Of a DNA stretch of 64,000 bases, positions 53,101-63,661 are shown piece by piece (position 1 is the stretch's first letter; the number at the start of each line of letters is the position of its first letter). The stretch covers positions 92,001-156,000 of the forward strand of contig JASFXZ010000033.1 of assembly GCA_032209605.1 (NCBI GenBank), written 5' to 3'. This DNA comes from Mactromeris polynyma. Lineage: Eukaryota; Mollusca; Bivalvia; Venerida; Mactridae. The position numbers and the translations under genes are program-made. The notes beneath the pieces were generated by a model that was given only the letters and a program-made list of their open reading frames with translations, was not told the DNA's origin and made no database searches.

Positions 53101-53234
53101 GTAATGGCTTTGGATATGTATGGGAACAGCAGGGTGTGACTAATCCTCCATTATTTTTAATACAGTATGTCAATAGGCTCAAGGATCAATATATACAGGA
53201 TTGGAGAAATAACTGTTCAAATAGTAATAAATAA
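50166..53234 (+). CDS. LINE ORF2p: APE endonuclease and reverse transcriptase
   Basis: The frame opens straight after the ORF1 TAG and reads VVKFISWNIGGISK, the start of the APE endonuclease. No ATG occurs before that motif; the first in-frame Met lies inside the endonuclease (NMGGVLVLV). Endonuclease motifs: SLQETWL (Glu), NGDLNARTG (Asp, Asn), SVIDYFVVS (Asp) and SEKDHLPV (His). RT motifs: RQVVVPLFKKGSKNDPSNYRG in part, GFREGYRTIDNAF, VAFVDFQRAFDSI, LGLRQGCKLSP and the catalytic FADD (52434-52439), then NINKTKVLVF. The post-RT region has VLLYGAELWGL. A TAA at 53232 ends it. It nicks target DNA and copies its RNA by target-primed reverse transcription. Confidence 0.92.
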   Translation, partial: GCGQRPALVVKFISWNIGGISKLLLNQDTLSYIQQFDVISLQETWLTEYDQCHSAFSEFILFGCKAKKSDKGGRNMGGVLVLVRSLFSKFFKQIRDDFPYGVILRIDKSLFAHTNDVLLCSLYIPPENSPSLLSESSTVLQRLQDIIIDEQLFDVDIILNGDLNARTGNESEYVEHVDNIPALHEYNDILDNNIGIPRKSQDNVVNRYGIELLKFCKLFACFLANGRFGADARIGNFTFINDIGCSVIDYFVVSKNIVHLVKDFTVETRSEKDHLPVTLHLQTSENTMPVRTSGENDAKFRYDITIENADNFLSTLAGSIMSGEFDHVDEQLRDFLIPIDDVLVSFNNAIIKSSEQFVKLLSHKPNYRRGNSNSWFDKECKIQKNKTMKSLRHFRANRSVHNLNTYLQHKKDYKNLCKRKRLFFENICISKLESTVKNSKIFWKEVKKLNSRHQTTPNIDKDTWYDYFSKLYVNSDDRINGVDVLSDLNDQNDDVEDLGFLILNSDISDEEIICSIKELSINKATSGSLVAEQFIYGIDVLLPFINIFFNRLFSSGEFPSLWSRQVVVPLFKKGSKNDPSNYRGIALSDIFCKIYTSILTRRLTFYTKVYDKISESQAGFREGYRTIDNAFILYSVVSKYLSMKGKHVYVAFVDFQRAFDSINRPLLYNMLVTNGISGKLLRSIKSIYGSVTACVKTNEGLTDSFPCPLGLRQGCKLSPILFILFINELEYVLQSNGVRGIQLFPDMTELLLLMFADDIALLSDTIVGLQKQLNILQTFCQDKLLTVNINKTKVLVFKKGGRRAAKEKWLYNDKQLEVVNGFTYVGVYFSSRLSLFKMADAMPEKAKRVFLHVFSSLSKLSYIPYKTFFLIFDAKVGSVLLYGAELWGLKRPGSIEQVHTFACKRFMGVGNMACNNAVLGDLGRHPMYINSSKSCIKYWLHILSLRKDRYVRLCYDMLLHFDTLGYANWVTDVKNNLYSNGFGYVWEQQGVTNPPLFLIQYVNRLKDQYIQDWRNNCSNSNK

Positions 53235-53630
53235 TTATTTTATAGCAATTTTAAAACAAATTTCGGTATTGAAAATTACTTATCTGCGATCAATATTCAT
53301 AAATTTCGACGATGTTTGTCTTCGTTTCGATGTTCATCTCATAATTTAATGGTTGAAAAGGGACGCCATTTTAATATACCTAGAGATTATAGATTTTGTG
53401 TTTATTGTGAAGGGGTAGTGGAAGATGAACCTCATTTCTTATTAGTATGCCCCTTGTACAGTGATATCCGTGAAATTTATATCAATGGAAAATTTTCTAA
53501 TGTACCAATGTTACAAAACTTTAATGTCCTTATGGCAAAAAAGGATGAGTCAACCTTGAGGAATTTAGCCATGTTTTTGTATTTTGCGTTCAAAAAAAGA
53601 AATGAATATGTATCATGTACGGAAAATTGA
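53235..53630 (+). pseudogene. ORF2 C-terminal finger block beyond an in-frame TAA
   Basis: Same frame as ORF2, open for 131 codons after the TAA: FKTNFGIENYLSAINIHKF, then SSHNLMVEKGRHFNIPRD and FCVYC...EPHFLLVCPLY. The CxxC...HxxxxC block is present at the ends of the other LINE copies (31.9 kb, 62.8 kb), so the TAA is most simply a nonsense mutation in this copy. Confidence 0.85.
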
Positions 53631-53722
53631 TATGTTTGTACAGTTGTATTATCAATGTATATATTGTTTGTGCATGGGCCGGAGGCCTTTAACACAATAA
53701 ACATGTTGAGTTGAGTTGAAAA

Positions 53723-55400
53723 ATATAGTCTTGTTGTTGTTGTTACTTCATATACATGTATATTGTCAGGGTGAATGAAAGTCGCTGCATATACCCGCAT
53801 ATATATAGTCTTGTTGTTGTTGTTGCTTCATATACATGTATATTGTCAGGGTGAATGAAAGTCGCTGCATATACCCGCATATATATAGTCTTGTTGTTGT
53901 TGTTGCTTCATATACATGTATATTGTCAGGGTGAATAAAAGTCGCTGCATATACCCGCATATATATAGTCTTGTTGTTATTGTTGCTTCATATACATGTA
54001 TATTGTCAGGGTGAATGAAAGTCGCTGCATATACCCGCATATATATAGTCTTGTTGTTGTTGTTGCTTCATATACATGTATATTGTCAGGGTGAATGAAA
54101 GTCGCTGCAAATACCCGCATATATATAGTCTTGTTGTTGTTGTTGCTTCATACACATGTATATTGTTAGGGTGAATGAAAGTCGCTGCATATACCCGCAT
54201 ATATATAGTCTTGTTGTTGTTGTTGCTTCATATACATGTATATTGTCAGGGTGAATGAAAGTCGCTTCATATACCAGAATATATATAGTCTTGTTGTTGT
54301 TGTTGCTTCATATACATGTATATTGTCAGGGTGAATGAAAGTCGCTGCATATACCCGCATATATATAGTCTTGTTGTTGTTGTTGCTTCATATACATGTA
54401 TATTGTCAGGGTGAATGAAAGTCGCTGCATATACCCGCATATATATAGTCTTGTTGTTGTTGTTGCTTCATATACATGTATATTGTCAGGGTGAATGAAA
54501 GTCGCTGCATATACCCGCATATATATAGTCTTGTTGTTGTTGTTGCTTCATATACATGTATATTGTCAGGGTGAATAAAAGTCGCTGCATATACCCGCAT
54601 ATATATAGTCTTGTTGTTGTTGTTGCTTCATATACATGTATATTGTCAGGGTGAATGAAAGTCGCTGCATATACCCGCATATATATAGTCTTGTTGTTGT
54701 TGTTGCTTCATATACATGTATATTGTCAGGGTGAATGAAAGTCGCTGCAAATACCCGCATATATATAGTCTTGTTGTTGTTGTTGCTTCATACACATGTA
54801 TATTGTCAGGGTGAATGAAAGTCGCTGCATATACCCGCATATATATAGTCTTGTTGTTGTTGTTGCTTCATATACATGTATATTGTCAGGGTGAATGAAA
54901 GTCGCTTCATATACCAGAATATATATAGTCTTGTTGTTGTTGTTGCTTCATATACATGTATATTGTCAGGGTGAATGAAAGTCGCTGCATATACCCGCAT
55001 ATATATAGTCTTGTTGTTGTTGTTGCTTCATATACATGTATATTGTCAGGGTGAATGAGAGTCGCTGCATATACTCGCATATATATAGTCTTGTTGTTGT
55101 TGTTGCTTCATATACATGTATATTGTCAGAGTGAATGAAAGTCGCTGCATATACCCGCATATATATAGTCTTGTTGTTGTTGTTGCTCCATATACATGTA
55201 TATTGTCAGGGTGAATGAAAGTCACTGCATATACACGCATATATATAGTCTTGTTGTTGTTGTTGCTTCATATACATGTATATTGTCAGGGTGAATGAAA
55301 GTCGCTGCATACACCCGCATATATATAGTCTTGTTGTTGTTGTTGCTTCATATACATGTATATTGTCACGGTGAATGAAAGTCGCTGCATATACCGGTAT
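53723..55400. repeat. 80-bp satellite, main segment, about 21 units
   Basis: Units contain 'tcttgttgttgttgttgctt', then tatacatgtata and 'gaatgaaagtcgctgcatat'. Diagnostic variants recur exactly 640 bp (8 units) apart: gaataaaa at 53931 and 54571, gctgcaaat at about 54104 and 54744, ttcatacaca at 54147 and 54787, and cttcatatacca at about 54264 and 54904. This is higher-order repeat structure. The 64-codon minus-strand frames are artefacts. Confidence 0.95.
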
Positions 55401-55429
55401 ATTTTCCAGTTGATAACCGGTCGTTTCAT

Positions 55430-55950
55430 GTGCCGGTATATTGTCAGATTGCTTTAAAAATGCTGAATACAGTTGTATACTGTACCGGTATATTGTTATA
55501 TTGTTTTAAACATGCTGAATTCAATACAGTTGTTTACTGTACCGGTGTATTGTTATATTGTTTTAAACATGCTGAATACAGTTGTATACTGTACCGGTAT
55601 ATTGTCAGATTGTTTTAAACATGCTGAATACAGTTGTATACTGTACCGGTATATTGTCAGATTGTGTTAAACATGCTGAATACAGATATATATTGTACCT
55701 GTATATTGTGATGATACTTCTGCATGTATCGGTATCTCTTCGGGGTGATTTGAAATTGCTGCATTAACCGGTATATTGTCTGATACTTTTCAAATTGCTA
55801 CATATACAGGTACATTGCCAGTTTGATTTCAATATATAGCATTTATTGTAATATTGACAGGTTCATTTGAAATTGTTGTATGAACCAATATAGTGGAATT
55901 GCTGAATATCCTGGTATAATGTCAGATTGACTTGAAATGCTGCACGTACA
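55430..55950 (+). repeat. 52-bp minisatellite decaying rightwards
   Basis: The unit 'ccggtatattgtcagattg' plus 'ttttaaacatgctgaatac' plus 'agttgtatactgta' begins at about 55432, 55483, 55540, 55592 and 55644 (52 bp, one 57). Past 55700 only the 'ggtatattgtc' core is recognisable. Its core 'gtatattgtcag' is shared with the neighbouring 80-bp unit. Confidence 0.88.
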
Positions 55951-58900
55951 AGTATGTTCTTACTGATACAATTCTCGAATCGAAACAATTTTAAGTGGAT
56001 ATTTGTTTGCTTCCATGAAAGATTAAAAAATAGTGTCATTTTTTACCGGTATAGTAGCCACCAATTTATCTTGAAGACTTGTGTCCCAGAGATGAATTAA
56101 ATAATTTAACCAGAACAAAAGGAATATTTTTATTTTATGCTTATTCAGCATGTTTTAATCATTGATTCAAAAGTCTACGTGGAATTATGAGCCGAAAGCC
56201 TATGTTCTGCGTGACGTCATAAAATACGCGATTTACGCTTTTATAGAAGTGATTTCATGTTATGTTATTATTTGCATAATAGAAAGTAGTTTGACATTTT
56301 ATTTTGATGTACGCTTCGTGAATCTGGAGATTCCCGCATCACGTGCGTCCATGCTCCCTTGTCGCATGAAAAATTAATACGCCAGCCAGATAAAATAACA
56401 GTGAACCAATTTATCTTTCGATGTGATATATTAAGCTTTAGGTCGTCTTCCATGAAAATTGTTTTTCCTCAGTATATTATGGTTTGACTGTGAAATCCAA
56501 AACTACTACATGTATACTAGTTGTGTTACCTGGTGTTATATTTTGAGACGATATAAACCTTAGTTTGAACGAACATACATAATGTTATAATGTTCGCACG
56601 ATATTTGATTTGATCCGTCTTTGTTTAGGAGTACATCAAATTCTCATTCGATATTTTCAAATAACTAGTTAGTTGAATAATCTAAGCAGGCCGAAATATT
56701 TTCCTTCGTGTGGAGAATTACAACAAAGCAATTTGAAGAACGGTATTTGTTCATAGATACACGAACAAAAGAAGAAATACCAAATTACATACCCCCAGGA
56801 TATTTATTCTATTATAATGGGATTTATTATGAAATTTTTGTCTCAACTTTGTCGTTTATAGATAGATGTGATGAAGATAAAACTTTGTAAATTTGGCCGA
56901 TCCATGCACTTAGTCTAACAAGCATGGGTTAAATATACATCCATATGTACATTATTTATAGCGTCATTTTGAATTGTGAAAATCTTTATGGTCGGCCAGA
57001 CCATTCCTGGCGCCTCTGTTCCAATATGTATTTAGTCTCCGCAATGCCTGGTGTTTTGTGGACTGTTGTTTCCCAGGGATCTGTGTGTCGAGTCATTGAC
57101 CTGTGTATGTCGCGTGCCCTGTAGCAACTTTGATCATAAGTAGGGGATGATTAACGATAACTGGTGTATATAAATGAAAGGCATTTAGCTACTTATATAT
57201 TTAATAAAACGTCTGACATTGGTTAGATGTCAGACATTTCCAATCCACACTGTGTTTGTGTCTTTACTGTGACATAAATGAACTGCATTGAGAGGGGAAC
57301 ACAAATATAAATGAAAGGCATTTAAAATTATATAAGACATTCATGTATGTCAAGATTTATGTATGATGAATGTAATTATTATTTGTACCATTGTGGGAAT
57401 AGATATGTTTATATTTAGATTGTCTCATTCATTATCAAAATATGCAGAGTAATAATTTTGAGAAAAATAATGCAAAAACATTTTTCTCACGAAGTCATTT
57501 TAAGTTACTATACATGGCTAAAAGTTCCTTGTTAAAGTATGTAAAGACGTTGGTTTTATCATTTTGCCATTATATCTATGTACAATAGCCGTAATGTTCT
57601 ACAGTGTAATTGATAGCGAGATTATGGTAACACGATACACATTAAAAAGACCAATGGGATAAGTTGTTCGAATTATTTTGAATAAAATATACATTTGTAT
57701 TTGTATTCTGTGGATCGATTGCAATTACTTATTGACGAAAAATCATTTCGTGAATGAATACAATTATTTGCAGACCACCAAGTCCTTTGAAGCCATAATG
57801 TATGAGAGTTCATGATGTCGGGTTCTTTTATTTCCACATGTTCACCAGCCCCAGGTATCGATTTCCGGGTCACGTTAGTTTACGTTAACTTCAAGCGAAA
57901 TGTATTTTAGTTACACGTTATGTATAGTAACTAACGTTTCATTTAGAAGATATTAGATACTTGAAATAAAGTGACATTTTTAATCGATTGTCCCGAACTA
58001 GACTTTTATACGTTATTTATGAAATTATACTTCCCTGCTGCTTAGTATCATTATTACATTGTATATCATACATGCATATAACACCTTTGTTCAAATATTG
58101 CCATATTCACGGGTATATAATGTAATCAACCTCATAAAATAAACGTTCATAATTCAACGTAACTTTTACAACAGTTTCGCGGGATTTCCAGAGTGCGTGT
58201 CCGAAATATATTTGATTATTTTATTAGGCAGATATCGACGTATTGAGTAAACACATCTTAACCAAGAAATTATTCTACTTCTGATATATTACAATCAAAG
58301 CGCTGAAAGCGCAGAAAGACTGGGGCAGACGAAGTTTCTTGTGTTCTGTAAAGACTTGTCAACCAGAGATTGTAGAAGCATTGTACAGCCTCACTCGGGG
58401 ATGGAAAGAGGTACTTTCAACGCGTCCATGTATGGACTAGTTTAAACTGGACCATCGATAAGACAGGTTTTAGTTTACCGGCTTCACTTTGAAGCGATCT
58501 GTGTGTCGGCGAGTACTCTCACTGTCTTAACGTTTCTTGTTTTTAAACGAACCTTGTTATAAATCCTTTGATTGCCAGTGGTCAAGAGTTGTCGTTCCTA
58601 TGAGGATAGTTTACGTTAAATTGTATGGGAGGAATTCAAGAAATAAATTGGGGAGTGCCTCATTAAAGGTGTCGTTCTGGGAGGGAATGCAGCAGGGATA
58701 AAACAAATACTTCAATAGTTTGTAATAAATTTGAAAACAAAAAGGCTTTAATAAATATAATAACATTCCTTTTTTTTGGTAATTAAGTTGAAGTATATAT
58801 ATGCATCGTATCGGAAAATATCGTATCTCCATGTAGTTTTATCGATTCATATAGTATCATGTGATGACCGAATCGTTTCATGCCCTACATGTAGTACCCG

Positions 58901-59270
58901 TCGAGTAACAGAAATGTTTAACTTTTCACAATCTAACTTTGTCTGCTTGTCATCCAGTTATAAAACCCGGAATCGTTTACAATATGCTGAATGGGGTTAT
59001 GTCCGAATTCTGGTAGTTTCGGCATACTGTTCAGGTCTGTATAACAGATACTGCATTTGCCCGATCATGAGTTTATCCGAAAAAGATATTCGTTTCCATA
59101 AAATTTATATTTGTTTAGCTCCATCAGGTTTTCAACATTTTTCATTCATATACAGCGGCCAATTGACCTTACCAGTTTTCCTGGAAGTAATTATCAACCA
59201 GTACTGCCAACTTCTTCACATGTGCAAGACATTATCGTAGCCAGAGTCACTGAATAACATAACATGTCCA
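55951..59270. other. long non-coding stretch
   Basis: AT-rich with no supported gene. It contains a hairpin at 57211-57235 (GTCTGACAT and its complement around 7 bases) and a direct repeat 'aaatgaaaggcattta' at about 57173 and 57311. A 154-codon frame at 58776-59240 has no recognisable motif, signal or splice context. Confidence 0.45.
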
Positions 59271-59276
59271 AAACTG

Positions 59277-59340
59277 GTAATCGAATCTGGATCTGCTGGC
59301 TTATAGTCTATCGCTCTACCAACTGAGCTAGCCCAGCTGG
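59277..59340 (-). other. tRNA-like pseudogene or SINE head
   Basis: On the minus strand 'gggctagctcagttggtaga' gives a good D-arm and A box, and 'agattcgattac' a weak B box 40 bases later. The anticodon stem and T stem do not pair and the acceptor ends do not match, so this is not a working tRNA. A tRNA-derived SINE or relic is likely. Confidence 0.55.
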
Positions 59341-60712
59341 TTTCATATTTTTGTAAAATGCAAACTTTAATAATTTCCGAAGTTGATGGGAAAAACTAAA
59401 ACACTCACATGACAGACGATCAAAATTCGTTCCTCCGATATCGAAGCGTCATTACATTAACTTTGTTGATGGCCCGACTTATACCATAGGTTTAACCAAT
59501 AAAAGATTACGTAATTAAGCTAGAATTTAATCTAATCTAAAATTGAAGACTCTGCTCATAGTCATAGACATCGCGACCATTTCCTTCCGTGTCACAGAAC
59601 GCCATATGTATCGGGACCACGAGAGCGAATAATATCCTCTAAGAAATTGTTCCAAGTTTATACGAAATTCGGTGTGGATGCCAGTTAATGTTTCCATTCG
59701 ATATCTCCATGCATCGCGGTTTAATAGTGAGAATCGCATCCCATGCTTGCTCAGCACACATGTTTACTTGTAGTGCGACCTTTATTGAACTCTAGCTTCA
59801 ATCGCAACGTCTCGGCAATTTCCGTACAGTTCGGAAATCAGATAATAACCGATGTTATCCGAATGCTCTGCCTTATTCCTACATGTAACAATACGGAATA
59901 ACTGACATGGTTTATAAGTCTTCGATGAAATGAATTATTTTAAAACATGCAATAAAGATTAACAGTAACTGCAGCTGTTATTTAACGATTAGCTACAGTA
60001 TTCAGTGTGCGGTAAAATAATGGTCAGAATCCGATTCCGGAATATTGTTCCAACTCGTCTGCCGAGCGCGTCCAGGTACAAGATAATTCCTTTGTTGTCT
60101 ATAAATAGTACTTTCTGCGAGCGGGAAAATTTTATGAATGAAAGCGGGCATTGTTTGTGAATGAATCGTATCGACGATATACTTAGTAACCTCGGCTGGC
60201 AACAAACATGCGGTCAACAACAACAAGAAATGTATCCGAATGAAGCACTTGTTTCCGATAGAAATTAGTCCTCCCTCAATTCATCGATTTCTCATTTTTA
60301 GGTATCAAAAAGTAGTTGTTACCTAGGACATTTTAACCTAAAACACTTAAACAATAATTCAACAATAATTTTTGAACCAGATATTTCACTTTAAAAATAA
60401 AATTGTCACGATGGATTCGGAAACGAAGATCGGATGTCACGTCAATTCGACATGTTGATTGGTCGATTGATCGTATGCAAATGATGCGCAGTGATACATA
60501 GAGTTGTATCAAACTCGTCGAACTCTGTCACGACTGTTTCCAAAATTACGGTTACTAAAGACATGGGGCTAACGCCCCAGTCTAAACACTCGTTTTTCGC
60601 TCTTACAGTGCTTTGATTAATTGCACGGCGTATCAACGCCGTGCATATTGAGTTCTGTTACCGTCGTTTTGCAATGGACTCGGTTAAGAACAAAATTTGG
60701 GGAAAAATCGAA
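59341..60712. other. non-coding stretch with two hairpins
   Basis: No gene supported. Two perfect hairpins lie close together: GGGGC taac GCCCC at 60565-60578, and GCACGGCGT atca ACGCCGTGC at 60623-60644. Confidence 0.45.
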
Positions 60713-60721
60713 CAGAGCCTA

Positions 60722-60937
60722 GGGTGGGACTAAAATCCGGGACTTTAAAAAAATCCGGGACTTTGGTGGGAAAATCCGGGATCGATATTTTGGACTATAT
60801 CGTAGGTATCAACGGTCAATAACGGATAGAGGAACATTCGTTCACACCCTTCAGTTAACATATGTTCCACTCGAACAATTTTTAAAAATCGATCCCGGAG
60901 AATCACGGATCCCGGATAACGGGTTTCAGTCCCACCC
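60722..60937. mobile_element. MULE-like MITE with 9-bp target duplication
   Basis: GGGTGGGACT at 60722-60731 is exactly inverted at 60928-60937. The 9-bp word CAGAGCCTA flanks it on both sides (60713-60721 and 60938-60946). Internal inverted words (ccggga/tcccgg) add to the fold. A 9-bp duplication is typical of Mutator-like elements. There is no transposase in its 216 bp. Confidence 0.88.
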
Positions 60938-60946
60938 CAGAGCCTA

Positions 60947-62419
60947 TTGTGCGCCTGCGCAGACCGGCGGGAATATATGTCGGGAAGCGAACGATTGTAC
61001 GTTGTAACGTCATTATTGATTTTGTATGCTACAAAAGCTAAATTAAGGTATGTGATTTTGTTGTATATTATGATTAATGTCATTAACTAATATTTTCAAC
61101 TGTATAATTATTGAATTTTATCGTTTCAACATTGTGGTTGACCCATCGCGTGGTTGACCTACATTTTATTTGTTATTGTTATGATGCAGCCAGCATTCGT
61201 CTCTGTGCTCTGTTTAATATTTTGCAGTATTTTCCCTCAATCATAAGTCATGTATCGTTCAAACATGCGTGGTAATTAACATGTAAACGTTTAAACTCGC
61301 AGGTTGTATTAAATACACTGATCACATGTTCTAACCTTTACAGCGATTTTCCGAAAATGTACTTTCAGTTTCAACTTTCAATTTCATTATTACATGCAGA
61401 CTGAATGTGTCTAAGTACATAAGCGTCGACTCGATTTAGCATATTCCTGTATGACCTCCAATACTTGTATAATAATGTATTAGATAACAATTGATTTCAC
61501 ATATGAAGAGAGCGGTTTCAGGAAGATAACTGTTTTGTGTACGTCTAATCGTTACAACTACAAACAACAATTTATCTAAACATCTAAGTAGTGATAAAAC
61601 CATAATACATTAACGATAACAAATAGTGGGTACTATAATCAAGTTAAAAGAAATAAGTATGTCAGTTTAAAATGAGTAAGGCAAATTAATAATAAAATGA
61701 GGCATAGATAAGTGCGACACTATTGAAATGGTGAGGGACGAATATAATCACTCATGCAGATACTGTAGCGTAGCGTTATCGAGTAGCCGGTGCGTGATGT
61801 TTGGGAAGAATAGTTCAGTTCTCGGATATGACGTACGCACCGCGTGATACCGTCTCCATGATGATATTAGAAGCGCACACAGAGAAGGGGAACGCCATAT
61901 TTTATATTGACGGAATAAGACAACAGGAATAGTAACCTCGATCTGTACAGGTAATACTTGAGTTATTCAGTTTTGTTATCTGCATACTTCGAAACTTGTT
62001 TTTATATTAAATGTGTGTGGTACATAATTATGCAGTGTAAACACATTAACAATGCAGTGTTAAATAAAACATTATGTTATAAACATTTTTATTCTAGGGT
62101 CGCTCTTTAGTCAATTGTTGTCTGAGATAAAGGAAATATTTTAAAAATAACTTCATTTAGTTCAATTATACAATTAATTGTTTAATGATGTGTAATGATA
62201 TCATTATCTATTATTTGGAACGTTATGTACTGCAATGCATGTACCATTTCTCATTGTTCCCTGGTGGTTTTGGTTGCACTCATATATTAAACAATGTATT
62301 GTAAAGTATGATTATAGTGAGCTAGGTAAAGTAATAAATGGTATTTAATTAGAAATTTTTAGTTTTTGTGACATCTGCATAATCAGTCATGGTGACACTG
62401 TCTTCTCGTTCATATTAAC
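60947..62419. other. non-coding stretch, possible promoter or first-exon context
   Basis: An NRF1-like 'tgcgcctgcgcag' lies at about 60950-60962. Near 61905 'ccatattttatattg' resembles a CArG box, and 'ctgtacag|gtaata' near 61952 could be a splice donor. None is tied to a gene, so these are only hints. Confidence 0.3.
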
Positions 62420-63661
62420 AGAAGAACAGAACAGAACAGAACATATATTTTATTTAGACTTATACAAAGTACATCGTCTATATAGAACATTTCATATATA
62501 TACATATATACAAAGTTTTCACGTGACTGCATAGAAAATAGAAAATACATTACAGTTAACACGTATTCATTCACAGTCGAGGATGAACAACTGAATATAA
62601 CTACATCAGTTTATATTATTCAATACATTATTTCTTATAATTAAAGCTTTCTTGTAATATATTGCCAATTTGCATAACACATTTTTGTTTCTCAATTGTA
62701 ATAATTCCAAGAATTTAAACATATTTGGCCTAACGTAATAATATTGTTTAATAAACACTTTTCTCAAATCATGAAAACATGGACAGATTATAATAAAATG
62801 GTACTCATCTTCAATATCTCCTGTATTACAAAACTGGCATACTCTTTCATTTCTGTTTATTCTATTTCTTGAATATCTACCAGTATGGATCCCTAAAGAA
62901 TGCGCGGATATTCTTAATTTAGTTATAACATGGCGCAATGAAAGTGTAAGAATGTCTAAATAATCTTCATATTGGAAATTTAACTTAAGATTTTTATACA
63001 GGTCTAATACACCATTTTTTTCTTTATCTGCATGCCAGTTTTGTATAAAACAGTCAATGACACGTTGCTTAAAAACATTTATGAACATATTTACATTTAA
63101 GGAGTCGGGATATTCCCAAGCATCTAAAAAACCATGATTAACTAACATTTTTTTTATATTGGTAATCCAGTTTATGGTACCATTATTAGAATAATATAGA
63201 GCCTGTTTATACACCCTGTTAAGAATAATATTATCCGTATTTAGCAATTTACACCAATACTTAATTATTCTAACATATCTTGATATATATAATGGATACC
63301 TTCCTAATTCCCCATAAACGCCAACATTGCTAGTATTGTTTCGGACATATAAAACCTGTTTACAAAACTTTAAATGTATCCTTTCTAAGCTTTTGCATTT
63401 ATTATAACCCCAAATTTCAGCCGCGTACCCGATAATTGAACCTACAAACGCGTCAAACAATTGGCATAATATTTTTGGTGTAAATTTAAGTTTTCTACAG
63501 TTTGATTGTAAAACATTTAACGCTTTTAACGCTTTTCCCACCAAATATTCTTCATTTAACGTAAAAGATCCCGTGTAACTGAGAACTGTCCCAAGATAGT
63601 TAAAGTTGTCAACAGCCTCCAAAATGTTGCCATCGTAAATAAATGCCTCATTTGGATACAT
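62420..63661 (-). pseudogene. 5'-truncated LINE: ORF2 C-terminal third and 3' tail
   Basis: A 351-residue minus-strand frame (63661-62606) starts just after the RT core with VDNFNYLGTVLSYTGSFTL and continues IIGYAAEIWGYNKCKSLERI, GVYGELGRYPLYIS, IKYWCKLL and FIQNWHADKEK. It ends with the finger block CQFCNTGDIEDEYHFIIICP. The copy finishes with a (gttct)n tail at about 62420-62445. The catalytic RT and endonuclease are missing. Within what remains the frame is undamaged, suggesting a fairly young insertion. Confidence 0.88.

Larger units (their letters stand above)
48662..53722 (+). mobile_element. near-full-length APE-type LINE with 2A-bearing ORF1
   Basis: About 5.06 kb inserted in the 80-bp satellite with a 6-bp target duplication (atatag at 48656-48661 and 53723-53728). 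It has a 5' UTR of about 200 bp, ORF1, an in-frame TAG, ORF2 with endonuclease and RT, a C-terminal finger-like block, and a 3' end with AATAAA followed by (ttgag)n. All coding parts lie in a single reading frame interrupted by two stop codons. At least four fragments of the same broad class are elsewhere in the window. The clade was not assigned. Confidence 0.92.

Noticed and set aside
53766..55240. Series of 64-codon minus-strand ORFs (MRVYAATFIHPDN-type)
   Set aside because: They are the 80-bp satellite read through; the period is not a multiple of three and each frame ends after 2.4 units.
58776..59240. 154-codon plus-strand ORF
   Set aside because: No recognisable domain, biased amino-acid content of random AT-rich sequence, no supporting splice or repeat context.
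59277..59340. Functional tRNA on the minus strand
   Set aside because: Only the D arm is good; anticodon and T stems do not pair and the acceptor strands do not match.
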